From Phaseolus vulgaris (Eukaryota; Streptophyta; Magnoliopsida; Fabales; Fabaceae): a DNA stretch of 64,000 nucleotides. The stretch spans positions 14,222,698-14,286,697 of the forward strand of contig NC_023749.2 of the NCBI RefSeq assembly GCF_000499845.2. The letters run 5' to 3'. Below are positions 21,811 to 33,403 of the stretch, one piece after another (positions within the stretch are counted from its first letter, which is position 1; each line of letters starts with the position of its first letter). Made by a program: the position numbers and the translations under genes. Under the pieces are notes generated by a model that worked only from the letters and a program-made list of their open reading frames with translations, searched no databases and had not been told where the DNA came from.

Positions 21811-24735
21811 ATGGAGGGAGGCTTTAATGGGATGGTGAAGGAAAAGTGGCAGTCTTATTCTGTACAGGGGAATGAAATCTCGAAAATCAAGGATAAGTTG
21901 AAACTGCTAAAGGGGGACCTGAAAATCTGGAATAGGGATGTGTATGGTAATCTGCATACTGCAAAGAGGAACATTCTGAGAGAAATGGAGGCTCTTGACA
22001 ATCTGGACTTTGAGGGAGATGCGGTAGGAAGCGTGAGCTTGGTAAGGATGGAACTAACAAGTCGGTTAAGGGATGTAGATAGAAAGATAGACTCACTGAT
22101 CTGCCAAAAAGCAAGGTCAAATTGGTTCAAGTATGGGGATTCTTGTACCAAATTCTATCACTCATCTTTGAGATGGAGAAGGATTAGAAATGAAGTGAAG
22201 GGAGTAGAAGTTGGGGGTCAGTGGTGTGAGGAGCCATGCACGGTCCAAGTTGAAGCGAAGAAACTGTTTGAGAAGAGGTTCAAGGCTACAAGAGATTTTG
22301 GCGTAAGGCTTGATGGCGTACAGTTTAAGGCTCTATCCTTAGAAGAAAACCTGATCCTCATATCTACTTTTAGGGAGGAGGAAATCAAGGAAGCGGTGTG
22401 GCAATGTGATGGGTCAAAGAGCCCTGGTCCTGATGGGTTCAATTTTAAATTTATCAAGGAAAGTTGGGCGTACATAAAAGATGAGCTTATTAAAGCCTTG
22501 GCCTTCTTTCATGAGTCTGGTACCATACCCAAGGGGTGTAATCCATCCTTCATAGCCCTGGTTCCAAAAGTTAAGGAACCCTCTAAGCTAGATGAGTATA
22601 GACCTATCTCTCTAGTGAGGGCCATATATAAAATCATATCGAAGGTGCTGGCTGGCAGAATAAAGAAAGTGTTAAACTCAGTCATCGATGAAAGACAGTC
22701 TGCGTTCCTAAAAGGTAGAGGAATGTTAGATAGTGTGGTCATGGCTAATGAAGTGGTGGAGGACCTTAGAAGGAGCGGGAGGAGAGGTCTATGCTTGAAG
22801 GTAGACTTTGAAAAGGCCTATGACTCGGTGAGATGGGAGTTTTTATACGACATGCTACATAAATTGGGGTTTCATAATAAATGGATTATGTGGATGCGAG
22901 GGTGTCTAGAATCGGCCACAATCTCTGTGCTAGTTAATGGGAGTCCGACAGAGGAATTCAAACCAACAAGAGGCTTGAGACAAGGTGATCCGCTTGCCCC
23001 CTTTCTCTTTATAGTGGTAGCTGAAGAGCTAGCTGGGTTAGTAAGGCAAGCAAATAAGATTAATATGCTGTCAGGAGTTAAGTTTGGTAGAGAGAAGATA
23101 GAACTAAGTATCCTGCAATTCGCAGATGATACTTTATTCTTATGTGAAGAATCACACAGTAATGTGGTAACCATGAAGGCGATCTTAAGGGGCTTTGAGT
23201 TAGCCTCAGGCTTAAAGATTATTTTTCATAAGTCCAAGATTGCAGGAGTGAATGTTGAAAGTAATGCCTTGCTAAGCTATGCAAAGACTCTAAATTGTGC
23301 TCAGATGGGAATACCGTTTAAATATCTGGGTGTAGAAGTGGGAGGAAATCTAAGGAAGACTAAATTCTGGGAGCCTGTGCTAACAAAGTTAAAAGCTCGA
23401 CTCGGTGTGTGGAAAGGAAGATTTTTATCCTTGGCAGGGAGAATTTGCCTAATTAAATCAGTCATCTCCGCGGTTCCTCTTTTCTACCTCTCCATCTTTA
23501 AAGCACCAAACTCCATCTACCAAAGTATAATCAGAATTCAACGGAGGTTTCTATGGGGGTGGGGGAAGGAAAAGAGACCGATCTCATGGGTCAGCTGGGA
23601 AGACGTATGTAAAACAAAAGAGGAGGGAGGCTTGGGGATTAGAGATATCCAGAAGTTCAATTATGCTCTCCTAGCTAAATGGAGATGGCGTCTTGTGTCG
23701 GAAGAAAAAGGGATGTGGAAGGACCTTTTGATCTCAAAATATGGGCTGGATCAGGATAACCAACAAACTCCAGTGAAACTACAAACATGGTGGTGGAAAG
23801 ACTTGCAGAAAGTATGTAAAGAAGGAGAAGGAGCAGGTTGGTTTCAGCACCAGCTCAGATGGAGATTAGGAGGTGGTGAAAAAGTGAAATTCTGGGAGGA
23901 TGTGTGGATCGGAAACAGTAGTCTCAAATCTTTGTATCCTAGGTTGTTCTCACTATCGTTAAATCAAGGTCAAAGGGTGAATGAGGTTGGGGAGTGGGAA
24001 GATTCAACTTGGCAGTGGAAAATAAGGTGGAGGAGTGCCAGATTTGAGTGGGAAGTTCTCTTGGAAGCTGATCTTATTCACCAAATATCCCAGGTAAGCT
24101 TGTCTAGGGAACGAAAAGACGTTCAGATGTGGGGGTGTGAAGATACAGGAGTTTTCTCTGTCAATTCAGCGTATAGGTACCTAACCAAGCAGACCAGGAA
24201 TTCTCAGCAAGAGGTCTTTATATCTCTTTGGAAGACCAAAGCACTACCCAATGTCATAACCACAGCTTGGAGGGCCCTCCTAGGTAGACTTCCAACAAGA
24301 GTGAACCTGAGGAGGAGGGGGGTGTTGCTAAGCTCGACTATATGTGTTTTCTGTCATACTAAGGAGGAAACTTGCCAGCATATCTTCCTTGAATGCGAAT
24401 TTGCCCAGAAGGTGTGGACTTTGTGTTTTAAATGGATAGGCGTACAGTTTGTACAACACAAGGACCTGCTGATTCACTTTGAGAATTTCTCTCTGCCACA
24501 GTTGAACTGTAAACAAAATCTTCTGTGGAAAGGAGTATGGGCAACTATAGTGAGGTGTATTTGGGAACATAGAAATTCCAATGTGTTCAAACAAGGAGTT
24601 GTAGATGTGGAAGAGATATTCCAGATGGTTCAACTCAAGATGTGGCAATGGTTAAAACACATGAGTCAATCCTTTAATTATTCCTTTGCAGACTGGATTC
24701 TAAATCCACTGATTTGTTGTAGAAGCTTTAAGTAA
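21811..24735 (+). CDS. LINE ORF2: reverse transcriptase with zf-RVT domain
   Basis: A 974-codon open frame without internal stops. An N-terminal charged linker leads to the RT core: SPGPDGF (about residue 209), LVPKVKEPSKLDEYRPISL, the LKVDFEKAYDSV palm, RGLRQGDPLAP and catalytic FADDT near residue 440. After the thumb come WKGRFLSLAGR and a WWWKDL segment. The zinc-binding zf-RVT region near the C-terminus has CVFCHTKEETCQHIFLEC. The enzyme nicks target DNA and copies its own RNA there. The same frame is open upstream to about 21700 except for one TGA at 21790-21792 in the endonuclease tail (DCGPKPF then stop), so the ATG at 21811 is probably not the native start. No neighbour depends on it. 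Confidence 0.9.
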   Translation: MEGGFNGMVKEKWQSYSVQGNEISKIKDKLKLLKGDLKIWNRDVYGNLHTAKRNILREMEALDNLDFEGDAVGSVSLVRMELTSRLRDVDRKIDSLICQKARSNWFKYGDSCTKFYHSSLRWRRIRNEVKGVEVGGQWCEEPCTVQVEAKKLFEKRFKATRDFGVRLDGVQFKALSLEENLILISTFREEEIKEAVWQCDGSKSPGPDGFNFKFIKESWAYIKDELIKALAFFHESGTIPKGCNPSFIALVPKVKEPSKLDEYRPISLVRAIYKIISKVLAGRIKKVLNSVIDERQSAFLKGRGMLDSVVMANEVVEDLRRSGRRGLCLKVDFEKAYDSVRWEFLYDMLHKLGFHNKWIMWMRGCLESATISVLVNGSPTEEFKPTRGLRQGDPLAPFLFIVVAEELAGLVRQANKINMLSGVKFGREKIELSILQFADDTLFLCEESHSNVVTMKAILRGFELASGLKIIFHKSKIAGVNVESNALLSYAKTLNCAQMGIPFKYLGVEVGGNLRKTKFWEPVLTKLKARLGVWKGRFLSLAGRICLIKSVISAVPLFYLSIFKAPNSIYQSIIRIQRRFLWGWGKEKRPISWVSWEDVCKTKEEGGLGIRDIQKFNYALLAKWRWRLVSEEKGMWKDLLISKYGLDQDNQQTPVKLQTWWWKDLQKVCKEGEGAGWFQHQLRWRLGGGEKVKFWEDVWIGNSSLKSLYPRLFSLSLNQGQRVNEVGEWEDSTWQWKIRWRSARFEWEVLLEADLIHQISQVSLSRERKDVQMWGCEDTGVFSVNSAYRYLTKQTRNSQQEVFISLWKTKALPNVITTAWRALLGRLPTRVNLRRRGVLLSSTICVFCHTKEETCQHIFLECEFAQKVWTLCFKWIGVQFVQHKDLLIHFENFSLPQLNCKQNLLWKGVWATIVRCIWEHRNSNVFKQGVVDVEEIFQMVQLKMWQWLKHMSQSFNYSFADWILNPLICCRSFK

Positions 24736-26186
24736 CAAGATGGTGGTGGGAGATTAATTACGAATCAGAGCTGAAAGGGTACATTATCAATATGAGGGTG
24801 AGGTTAATGCTGAAGTACTCCTAAGGGGTGAAAGGTGTGGTCAGAAATATGGTGCTGCCACGCTAAAAGGAGTTGCAACTAATGGAAAAGGTGGGGTGTA
24901 GGTGGTTTTTTAATTGGAATGTAATGTTCTGGCTGGAGTTAAGGACAGACTTTATATGGAAGCAGGGGAGTTTTCTCGGTGATGGAAAATGGAATCTGTA
25001 GTGGCGTGTCTTAGAAATTGAGCTCAACTATATATTTGGTTACTCTCAAATTTGAAAAGCTGTTGAAGTGAATGAGATGGTTGAAGGAGCGGGTATTGGT
25101 TGTTGGTTGCAGGGGCAGACAATGGCTTAGTAGGAATTTTTTTTTATGTGCAACATGGATCATCAAGCTAAAGGAGAGATTCACCCAACTTTGATGGTAT
25201 AACAGTTATGCGCTAATGAAAGTATATGTGATGGCAGCTGGAATGGGTATTGTTGTGGGTTGCAGGGGCTGTCTGCTAGGAAGGGGCCACTCTTTGGAGT
25301 AGGTATTTATTTTGAACCTGTTGAAGTGTGATGCAGCTGTTGAGGTGCCAAAGCTGGGTTCAGTAATTGCTGGTTTGAACCTTGGTTCTGTCGTGAAAAG
25401 TGAGGTAAAGGGTAGTCATGTGAATGGTATGGGGTTTTTGAAATTTTGGACATTGTTTTTTAGAAGCAATGTGCTGGTTTTCGGAGGTGTATTGCTTTGG
25501 GAATTAAGGTGCAAAAATGCTTTACTGCCCTCAAGCTTACGTGATGCTGCTGTGTGCTCTAATTGCCTCTAGACTAGAGGGTAGAATGGTTGAGGCCGAA
25601 AACTAACATGTTCTCAACTATCTTAATGGTGGAAGCCAGCTTGTACGTGGAGCTGATTTTAATTCTTGAGTGCTACTTAAAGCTGTGAAATTTTAAGAGG
25701 TAAGTGCCGAAGCAGGGAAGTCTTGGAGGAGTGAATTGGAAAGGAGAAAATTGTATTTGAAGTTTGGAGCTGCACCAAACTTGACACCAGCAGTGCAGCA
25801 GCTGGACCTTGATGGTTTGAAGGTGGTGGTTCGGTGTGATGTCCGGGGTAGGATGAGACTATCTCATGTAATATGGGATGGTTCAAGGTGCCAAGGTGTG
25901 TGAAGAGTTGACCCCGTATGGTGGTTGTGGAGAAGTGGGGTTGTATTCCATGCTGTTGTGTTGAGAAAGTGAGCATATGTTTCTGCTCTTTTATATGTGT
26001 TGTGTCCCCTTTTTTCACATAGAAGTTTATGCTTGGGTAGTTGTTTTATAGGGTCTTATGTGTACTTTCTCTACCTTGTTTTTCTAAAGCTTTTGTAGGC
26101 TAGATCATGATGGTTTGTATAAGGGTTGGGATACCCTTGAAGTATCCCCTTTAATTTATTTAATTCTTTGCTGATAAAAAAAAAAT
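24736..26186 (+). other. LINE copy 1 3' untranslated region
   Basis: No gene. G/T-rich, with repeated GCTGG, GTTGCAGGGGC and GTGATGCAGCTG phrases. Short open stretches here have no recognisable domain. It ends in the A-run of the LINE. Confidence 0.7.
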
Positions 26187-28567
26187 CATCTTCTCTTCAA
26201 CATGCTTCAAGATTTAGACTTATGATGTGTTTGGATTAAGATATATTAGAATAGATTTGTAAAAAAAGTTTATTAAAGTTGGTGAGTAATTTGATGATTG
26301 TGAAAGATTTTTTTTTTTAAATATATAAAATATAAGTTTACAAATTTAATAAATATAATAAATTTTTAAAAAAATGATAAAATAATTGAATATAAAATAA
26401 TTTAGAAATATATTAGGATTAAAATAAATTAAAATAAAAAATTAATATTAAATATTAATAAAATACGTATTAATAATTAAAATTAAAATTAATCTTTTAT
26501 TTATTATTTATTTTATTATAATATGAAAATTAATATTAATAATTAATAAAGAAATTATAAATATTATATTTATATATTAAAATATAATTTGTATATGTAA
26601 TCAATATATAACTTATTAATTTTTATAAAAAAATAATATATAACCAACTTTCCTCGCAAATCCTTTTAAGAAGGCAAAGAAAGTTTTGACAAAAGAAATT
26701 CATCGTTTTTCGTGCTTTAATCCCAATTTTTTTTTTCGTTTTTCCAACTTTCTTTGCTCAATTTATTTCTTTGCTTTTCCTCGCTTGGATCCAAACGGAC
26801 CCTTTGGGCAAACCACTGTTTTAGGTTAGGACAACTTAGATTTTGGAAAAAGTCAGATTGAACGACTTAGAATTACAAATGGACGACATCAAGTGAAAAT
26901 TAAGACAAAATTATTAGGAATTTTAAAGGTAATATAAAAATTACATATAAAAAAGAAGTTAAACCAAATATAGTAAATACTTTGATAAAACCATGAATTT
27001 AGACAAAGAAAAGAGAACATTAAATACTAGTAGTAATTTTAAATAATGAATTTGTCACTAGATACTTGTTTTAATGAAACTACTTAATGAATTGAACCAA
27101 TTTGAACATTTAAAAGAAAATTCAATTGAAATTGAACTTAAGAACTTGAGATAAATGTGAGGATGGAACATTGCATTATCTTTTGACTTCTTATTTCTCA
27201 CGTTTGAGATAAATGAAGGCTAGTTATATTGATTAAGTTGTTAAGGAAACTTGTTGAACAAAGACTCTTTCTTTAGAATGATGTATTTTGATGATGAGCC
27301 GATTCAAATATGTTGATCGTTTATTGTTTTCATATATGATGGATTGGGAATCATGCATCAAAAGAGATTTAAATTAGATTTTGCATCATACTCATCACAG
27401 GTCTTGATTTGAAGTTAAACAGTTTTCGAAAATCTTTTAAAAAGAATTTAATAGCATAATAATCAATCATAACTATTAATCATTGTAATGGTAAGTAACA
27501 TAATTAATTATCTTTAGTACTAATTGATGACATGAAACTTAATTAGTTTAAAAAGCATAAGTTCACTAATAATTAATTATAAACTAAATAATGGATTAGA
27601 TTGTTATTATTGAATTTTCAAATTTAACTTAAAATAAAATAATCGATCAACTTAGGAAATCATTAATTATTTCATATTGGTTGAGATACATAGTTCATTT
27701 AATTGATTGTCTTTTGAAATAATTGATTAAGTTGTTCAAGTTATATTTCTAAATACAATGGACAACAATATAATAAATTAAATCATTTTATAAATGATTT
27801 TTCTAGAAATTGGTTTCATTGTTTTCTTAAAATTAACAATTACACTTATTCTTAAATGATTTACTATACTTCAAGAAAAGCTCCAAGAACCTTGAAAAAA
27901 CTTCTATGATCAATCTTTTATAAAAGTTCTCTTTCAAGATTTTTTTGGTGACTTTCGGTAACTTTCTATATACTATAATTGCTCTTTTTCTTTTGACAAA
28001 GAATAAATTAAATTAAAAGAAATACTTTAGGAGTGTTCCAACCCTTTACAAAATAAAGTCCCTGTTTAGATCTACATAATAATGAAATAGCTATAAAATT
28101 TGACAATAAAAAACATCATAATTAAAACAAGAGAAGTTGAAATAAGCAAAACGAAGGACATCATTTCCTTTTCTTCCATTAGACTCAAGAACTACATCAA
28201 CTTTCATACCCCTCAAAAGCATATTAAAATCCATCAGCTACTATACTTTGTTGTTCATACCTGCAGGGATCTCCTCCAAATATTGCTTAATACTTTCATC
28301 TTATTTGACTAATTAGTGGCTTTGAGTTGCGTGGAACTTTCAGCAACTTATTGTGCATGGTTCAACTCCTCATAGCATAGTGGTAACTTTGCAATTTCCC
28401 TACATACAATATAAACAACAACCTTTCCCAACTACAAGCCAAGACTTTGTCATATTACTTAAACCATTCGACTGAATAAAAACAACATATATAGCAGAGA
28501 AGATTTACCACCTAACTTAGTTACCCACCATCCTTATTTCCATCAATCTCCACATATGCATAATTTA
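26187..28567. other. AT-rich spacer between the two LINEs
   Basis: No gene is supported. Contains the inverted-repeat element at 26222-26806 and otherwise simple AT-rich sequence without long open frames. Confidence 0.6.
26222..26806. mobile_element. Putative MITE with GTTTGGAT termini
   Basis: GATGTGTTTGGATTAAG at the left and CTTGGATCCAAACGGACC at the right are imperfect inverted ends. The interior is very AT-rich with no coding. The form is that of common plant non-autonomous DNA elements. The target duplication is not clear. Confidence 0.45.
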
Positions 28568-30990
28568 TAACGAAAGATTTTGGAGTAAGACTTGATGCAA
28601 TCGAGTTTAAGTCCCTATCTTTAGAGGACAATTTGAGCCTAATAGCGGGCTTACCGAGAAAGAAATAAGGGACGTTGTGTGGCATTATGAAGGAACAAAA
28701 AGTCCAAGTCATGATGGTTTCAACTTTAATTTTATTAAGAAAAGCTAGGAAGTCATAAAAGATGAGGTTGTGGCACCAATGGTTCTCTTTCATGAAACTG
28801 GGTGTATCCCAAAGGGTTGCAATGCCTCATTCGTAGCACTTGTACCCAAAGTAAGGGACCCTGCTAAACTTAAGCAATATAGACCAATCTCTTTAGTGGG
28901 TGCTATGTACAAAATCATATTAAAGGTGCTAGCTGACAGGATTAAAAAAGTTCTATCATCAATAATTGATGAAAGTTAATCGACATTCCTAAAGGACAGA
29001 AGGATTCTTGATAGCGTGCTTATGGCTAATGAGGTGGTAGAGGATCTAAGGAGGGGTGTGAGGAGCATATTGTGTTTAAAAGTGGATTTCAAAAAGGCAT
29101 ATGACTCAGTTAGATGGGAGTTCCTTTATGATATGCTACATAGGATGGGGTTTTATGTGGATTCAATGGTGCTTGGAAAGTGGTATTGTGTTAGTTCTAG
29201 TCAATGGGAGTCCTACGGAAGAATTTAAACAGTCGAGAGGGTTGAGGCAGGGTGATCCCTTAGCCCCCTTCCTCTTTATAGTGGTAGTTAAAGGCCTTGT
29301 CGGGCTAGTAAGGTAAGTTGTGAAGGCCAATCTTTTATCTGGCCTCAAAAACGGAAGAAAAGATGTTGATTTGTGTATCCTTCAATTTGCAGATGATACC
29401 TCGTTTTTATGTGAGGATTCCTTTACCAATGTGGTGACTCTGAAGGCTATCCTAAGGGAATTTGTGTTAGCCTCAAATCTGAAGATCAATTTCCATAAGT
29501 AAAAGTTAGCAGACATTAATGTCCTTAGAAGCAATATTGAATGCTATACAAAGACCTTGACCTGTACTCAGATGGGAACTCCGTTTAATTACTCGAGCCT
29601 AGAAGTGGGGGGAAACCTAAGGAAGAAAAAGTTTTGGGAGCCTGTTCTAAACAAGCTGAAATCAAGGTTCAATATGTGGAAAGGGAGATTCTTATCTATG
29701 GCAGGAAGAATATGTTTAATCAAATCTGTTATCACTGCCATGCCGCTTTACTATTTGTCTCTGTTCAAAGCATCAGAGTTGGTATGCAAAAGCATTATCA
29801 ATATCCAAAGGAGGTTTCTGTGAGGTTTGGGAAAGGAGAAGAGACTCCCATGGGTTAGCTGGAAAATCTTATGTAAAACCGATAGAGGAATGAGGACTGG
29901 GCATCAGAGACATTCGAAAGTTTAATGTTGCGTTCTTGGCTAAGTGGAGATGGCGTTGTATCTCTGACGAGAAAGGGAGGTGGAAGGGGTGTCTGGACTT
30001 AAAGTATGGCCTGGAACACGATATCTCACAAACACCAGTGAAACTCCAATCGTGGTGGTGGAGATATTTATTGAAGGTTTGTAGGGAGGGAGGAGGAGAT
30101 GAGTGGTTTCAAGAAGAAGTCAGCTGGAAACTAGGGAGTGAAGATAAAGCAAGATTTTGGGAGAATGTGTGGGTTGGAAATGCTAACCTCAAAACTTTGT
30201 TTCCTAGATTGTACTCTCCGTCGTTGAATCAGGGTCAAAAGGTGGAAGAGGTAGGTGTGTGGGAAGAATCGACGTGGCGGTGGACCTTAAGGTGGAGGTG
30301 TGGTAGATTTGAGTGGGAAATCCCGATGGAAATAAAGCTTGGTATGCATATTTTCAGGGCCACTGTAATTAAGGACGAGAAGGATGCTCAGGTGTGAAGA
30401 TGTGATGAATCCGGGCGCTTTAAGGTGAGTTCTGCATATGAATGCCTAGCCAAGTCTGAAAGGGCCCCTCAAATTGATGCGTTCAAGTACCTATGGAAGG
30501 TTAAGACGTTCCCTAATGTGAAGATCACAACCTGGAGGGTACTGTTGGGTAGAGCACTAACAAGAGAGTGTTTGAGTAGGAGAGGGGTGATGTTGAACAC
30601 TATTGTATGCGCTTTATGTTAGACCAAGGAAGAGTCTTGTGAACACCTCTTCCTGGAATGAAAACATGTGTTGTGCGTTTGGGCCTTGTGTTTTAGATGG
30701 ATTGGAATCTTGTTTGTCCAACATAATGCTCTAATGACCCACTTTGAAAGCTTTCATCTGATCCAGAGTAGTAATAAACAAAACTTGGTTTGGAAAGAGG
30801 TATGTGCAGCTATAGTCTGGTGTATGCGGGAGCATAGAAACTCAGTTGTGTTCAACCAAGGAGTTGTAGATGCGGAAGAAGTGTTCCAAAAGGCCTAACT
30901 TAAATTGTGGTATGGATGAAGCATAAGGCACATAACTTTAACTACTCTTTTGCAAACTGGATTATGAATCCAATGTCCTGCATCAGTAGC
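28568..30990 (+). pseudogene. Decayed LINE ORF2 reverse transcriptase
   Basis: The coding relic of copy 2, collinear with the open ORF at 21811-24735 from about its residue 163 onward. Stops are visible at 28747, 28977 and 29500, with others in later parts. Frame changes occur near 29165, 29630 and 29890. FADDT is preserved near 29389. The C-terminal WEIPM, WWWRYL and Cys-rich segments are still readable. Confidence 0.8.
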
Positions 30991-32284
30991 TATAAATAAG
31001 TTGCCTTAGGTGGAGCCAAGCTGCCTTGGAGGAGGAAGGATAACAACGTTGTTATGCTTTGGAGGAGGTAGGAAGCAATAAGAGGTTTGTCTGTGAAGGA
31101 GGAGTGTGGTGTAGCAGATCCGATGCAGACCCTGTAAGCAGGGGTGGCTCTTTCTTTGTAGGATGTTGGATGCACAAAGTTATCTTGGATGGAGCAGTCC
31201 ATACGCTTATGGTGTAAAAGCTAATGCAATCTGCATAGCTTCACGTGGCTTGGTTTTGGCTTTTTAGTACACCTGCTAAAGTAATAGATGTGGTGTAAGG
31301 AGGTAGGTTGCCTAGCCTTGCTTTTGGAGATTGATGAGGTATCAGGAGTTTGAGGACTGATGTGGAAGCCTGGTGTTGGATGATGGATGGTGGAGTGTAG
31401 GTTAAAGATGGTTAAGGCTAATAACCTTGGTTTACAAGTTTTTTGGGTGTTGTTTTGCTATTGTAGGTCTGGCAGGAGAGTTGAGTTGTCAAAGGAGGTG
31501 TAGGCAGTGCAGGGTGTCTGTATTGATGATAATTAATCAGATGGGTTATCAGTCAATTCAAATCCGAAGAGGTTGGTTTACCTTTGTCTGGAGCTTCACA
31601 ATTCACACCTGATGCGTTGCCAAAGCTGTTGTGTTGGTTTTTTGTGTGGTTAGAGCTGCTGGTTGGTTGCATGTGAAGTTCACTGGTATGCAGCAAGGGC
31701 CATCAAATGTAGCAGGATTCATCTATGTTCCTGATGTTTTTAGCTTGGCATTCAATGCATCATTCAGGGGGGTTGTTGAATATGGTGTTTGCTTTAAGCC
31801 TCAAGGAGGGCTTAATTGCTAGATGATGCTCCTTTTTGGAGAGGTAGGTCTTCTAGTTTGGTGTGGTAGATGCAGGGTAGACTCAAATCAAGTGCAATTG
31901 ATTGTTTGCCTATGTCTGGAGCTCCGAATGGTGCACATGATGTGCTGCCAAAGCTGGGTTGGGAAATAGTTGATGGTTGGTGCTTCGAGGAAGGAGCTAT
32001 CAAGTGCAACACGTTTTTTTGTTTTATTCACCTATGCTAGGGTGCATTGTAGGACCACAAATAGTTTTACAACTCAAACATGTAGCTGCTGGTTTTCTTT
32101 TTTGATGCTATGTTTGGGTCTGGTGCGAACCTCTAGTGGGTTGGGGAACTTGTGGTTTGCTTATATAGTAGGTATGCTTTGGTAGCAAATTGCTGTTGTT
32201 TTTGTTTCCGTTTTTGTATATGGGTTGGAACATCCCTAAAGTAGTCCCCTTTAATTCAATTAATTCTTTACTGATAAAAAAAAT
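28568..32284 (+). mobile_element. L1-type LINE, 5' truncated and decayed (copy 2)
   Basis: The same family and orientation as copy 1. It begins within the linker before the RT (GATTTTGGAGTAAGACTTGATG matches RDFGVRLD of copy 1) and ends CTTTACTGAT with an A-run at about 32277-32284. RT motifs occur in pieces: LVPKVRDPAKLKQYRPISL (28838), LKVDFKKAYDSV (29080), RGLRQGDPLAP (29240), FADDT (29389) and a degraded zinc region near 30614. Stops and frameshifts are frequent, so this is an older copy. Confidence 0.85.
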
Positions 32285-33328
32285 TTTATACTGACTTGCG
32301 AAGAACCTTTCAAGATTTATTCCTTTTAAATGTTTATCACATTAGATGATCTCTTTCCCAACATTTATGTGATTTGTTTTACATTGATTTAAAGTTTTTT
32401 AGAGTAGGTTTTTGCATTGTCATGTTTCAAAAGTGAAGCATGATTGTAATAAGATATTATCAATATTGTATAACCAATCATTCTTAGGTTGAGTGATTCT
32501 AATTAGACGTAGAATAAGAAGATTCAACCGATCTAAATCTTTTGTGTCTTCTCTTTTGTATTTATCTTTTGCTTTATTGAAGTTCTTCTTGATATTGTTT
32601 GAAATTTAAATTCAAATCTTCTGAATTACTTTTACTTCAGAAATTTTTTCTAATGTTTATTAATATTTTAAGAAAAAATATTTTAAACATCAATTCACCT
32701 TTCTAACCAAAATATAAGACAAAATGAATGTTCAAAATTATTGATTGGCCAAAATCAAGTTCTCTTAGTCACCATGTCAAGAATTGAACCTCACACAAGT
32801 TTACATTTAACATGAGACAGAGATTACTTAAGTACCAAAATAAAAAAAATACACCCAAACTTAAGTCAATTTGAACGCTCCCATTTAACATCAACATTTG
32901 ATTAAAGTTTCAAAATTAATAGTCTTATTTAATGTTATTATTTAAAAAAGATCCTTATGTTTAAATATGTACACTATTCCCTATTATTATAATCTAAAGC
33001 AATTTAGAAATCACACTTCTTTATTTTATGAAATAAAAGCATTAAATAAAGGCTTTCACTTACACATATTTCTTTACTTAAGTCCCTTTTACCAGTATAC
33101 CCCACAGGGATCCCAAAAACAAACAAACAAACAAGATACCTTGTATTGTAGATCCTTTCCAACGTTTTCATTCCAGTTGCACACAGTTAAAGGTCAACTC
33201 AACTTTTTCTCTCAACTTTTGCTTCGCATTCTTCTTTCCTCTTCAGCTCACACTCCCAATCCCAATTCTCACCATTCGCCCCTTCCAATTCCCAAACTCA
33301 ATTCGAAGATAATCGGAGAATTATAGCA
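32285..33328. other. Spacer and promoter side of the DGK5-like gene
   Basis: No gene is seen. AT-rich up to about 33060, then a CAAACAAACAAACAAACAAG stretch at about 33118 and a C/T-rich run typical of a plant 5' leader. Confidence 0.5.
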
Positions 33329-33348
33329 GCAACGTCACGTGACGTTGC
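33329..33348. promoter_or_regulatory. 20 bp perfect palindrome with G-box core
   Basis: GCAACGTCACGTGACGTTGC equals its own reverse complement, and the CACGTG core is in a TCACGTGA context flanked by further ACGT cores. It lies 56-75 bp before the DGK5-like ATG. A second CACGTG is at 33378-33383. Such sites are bound by plant bZIP and bHLH factors. Use here is inferred. Confidence 0.6.
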
Positions 33349-33403
33349 CTCAATTTGTTCGTCTCTCTGCGCTGCTGCACGTGACCTCGCACCACACCAA
33401 GCA

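Larger units (their letters stand above)
21630..26186 (+). mobile_element. L1-type LINE, 5' truncated (copy 1)
   Basis: A non-LTR element: an endonuclease tail, a long ORF2, a 1.45 kb 3' region and a terminal A-run (about 26178-26186) after CTTTGCTGAT. The 5' part (ORF1 and most of the endonuclease) is absent, as is common for L1 copies that stop early in reverse transcription. The 5' boundary is approximate. The last bases (CCCCTTTAATTTATTTAATTCTTT) are nearly the same as the end of the copy at 28568-32284. Confidence 0.88.
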
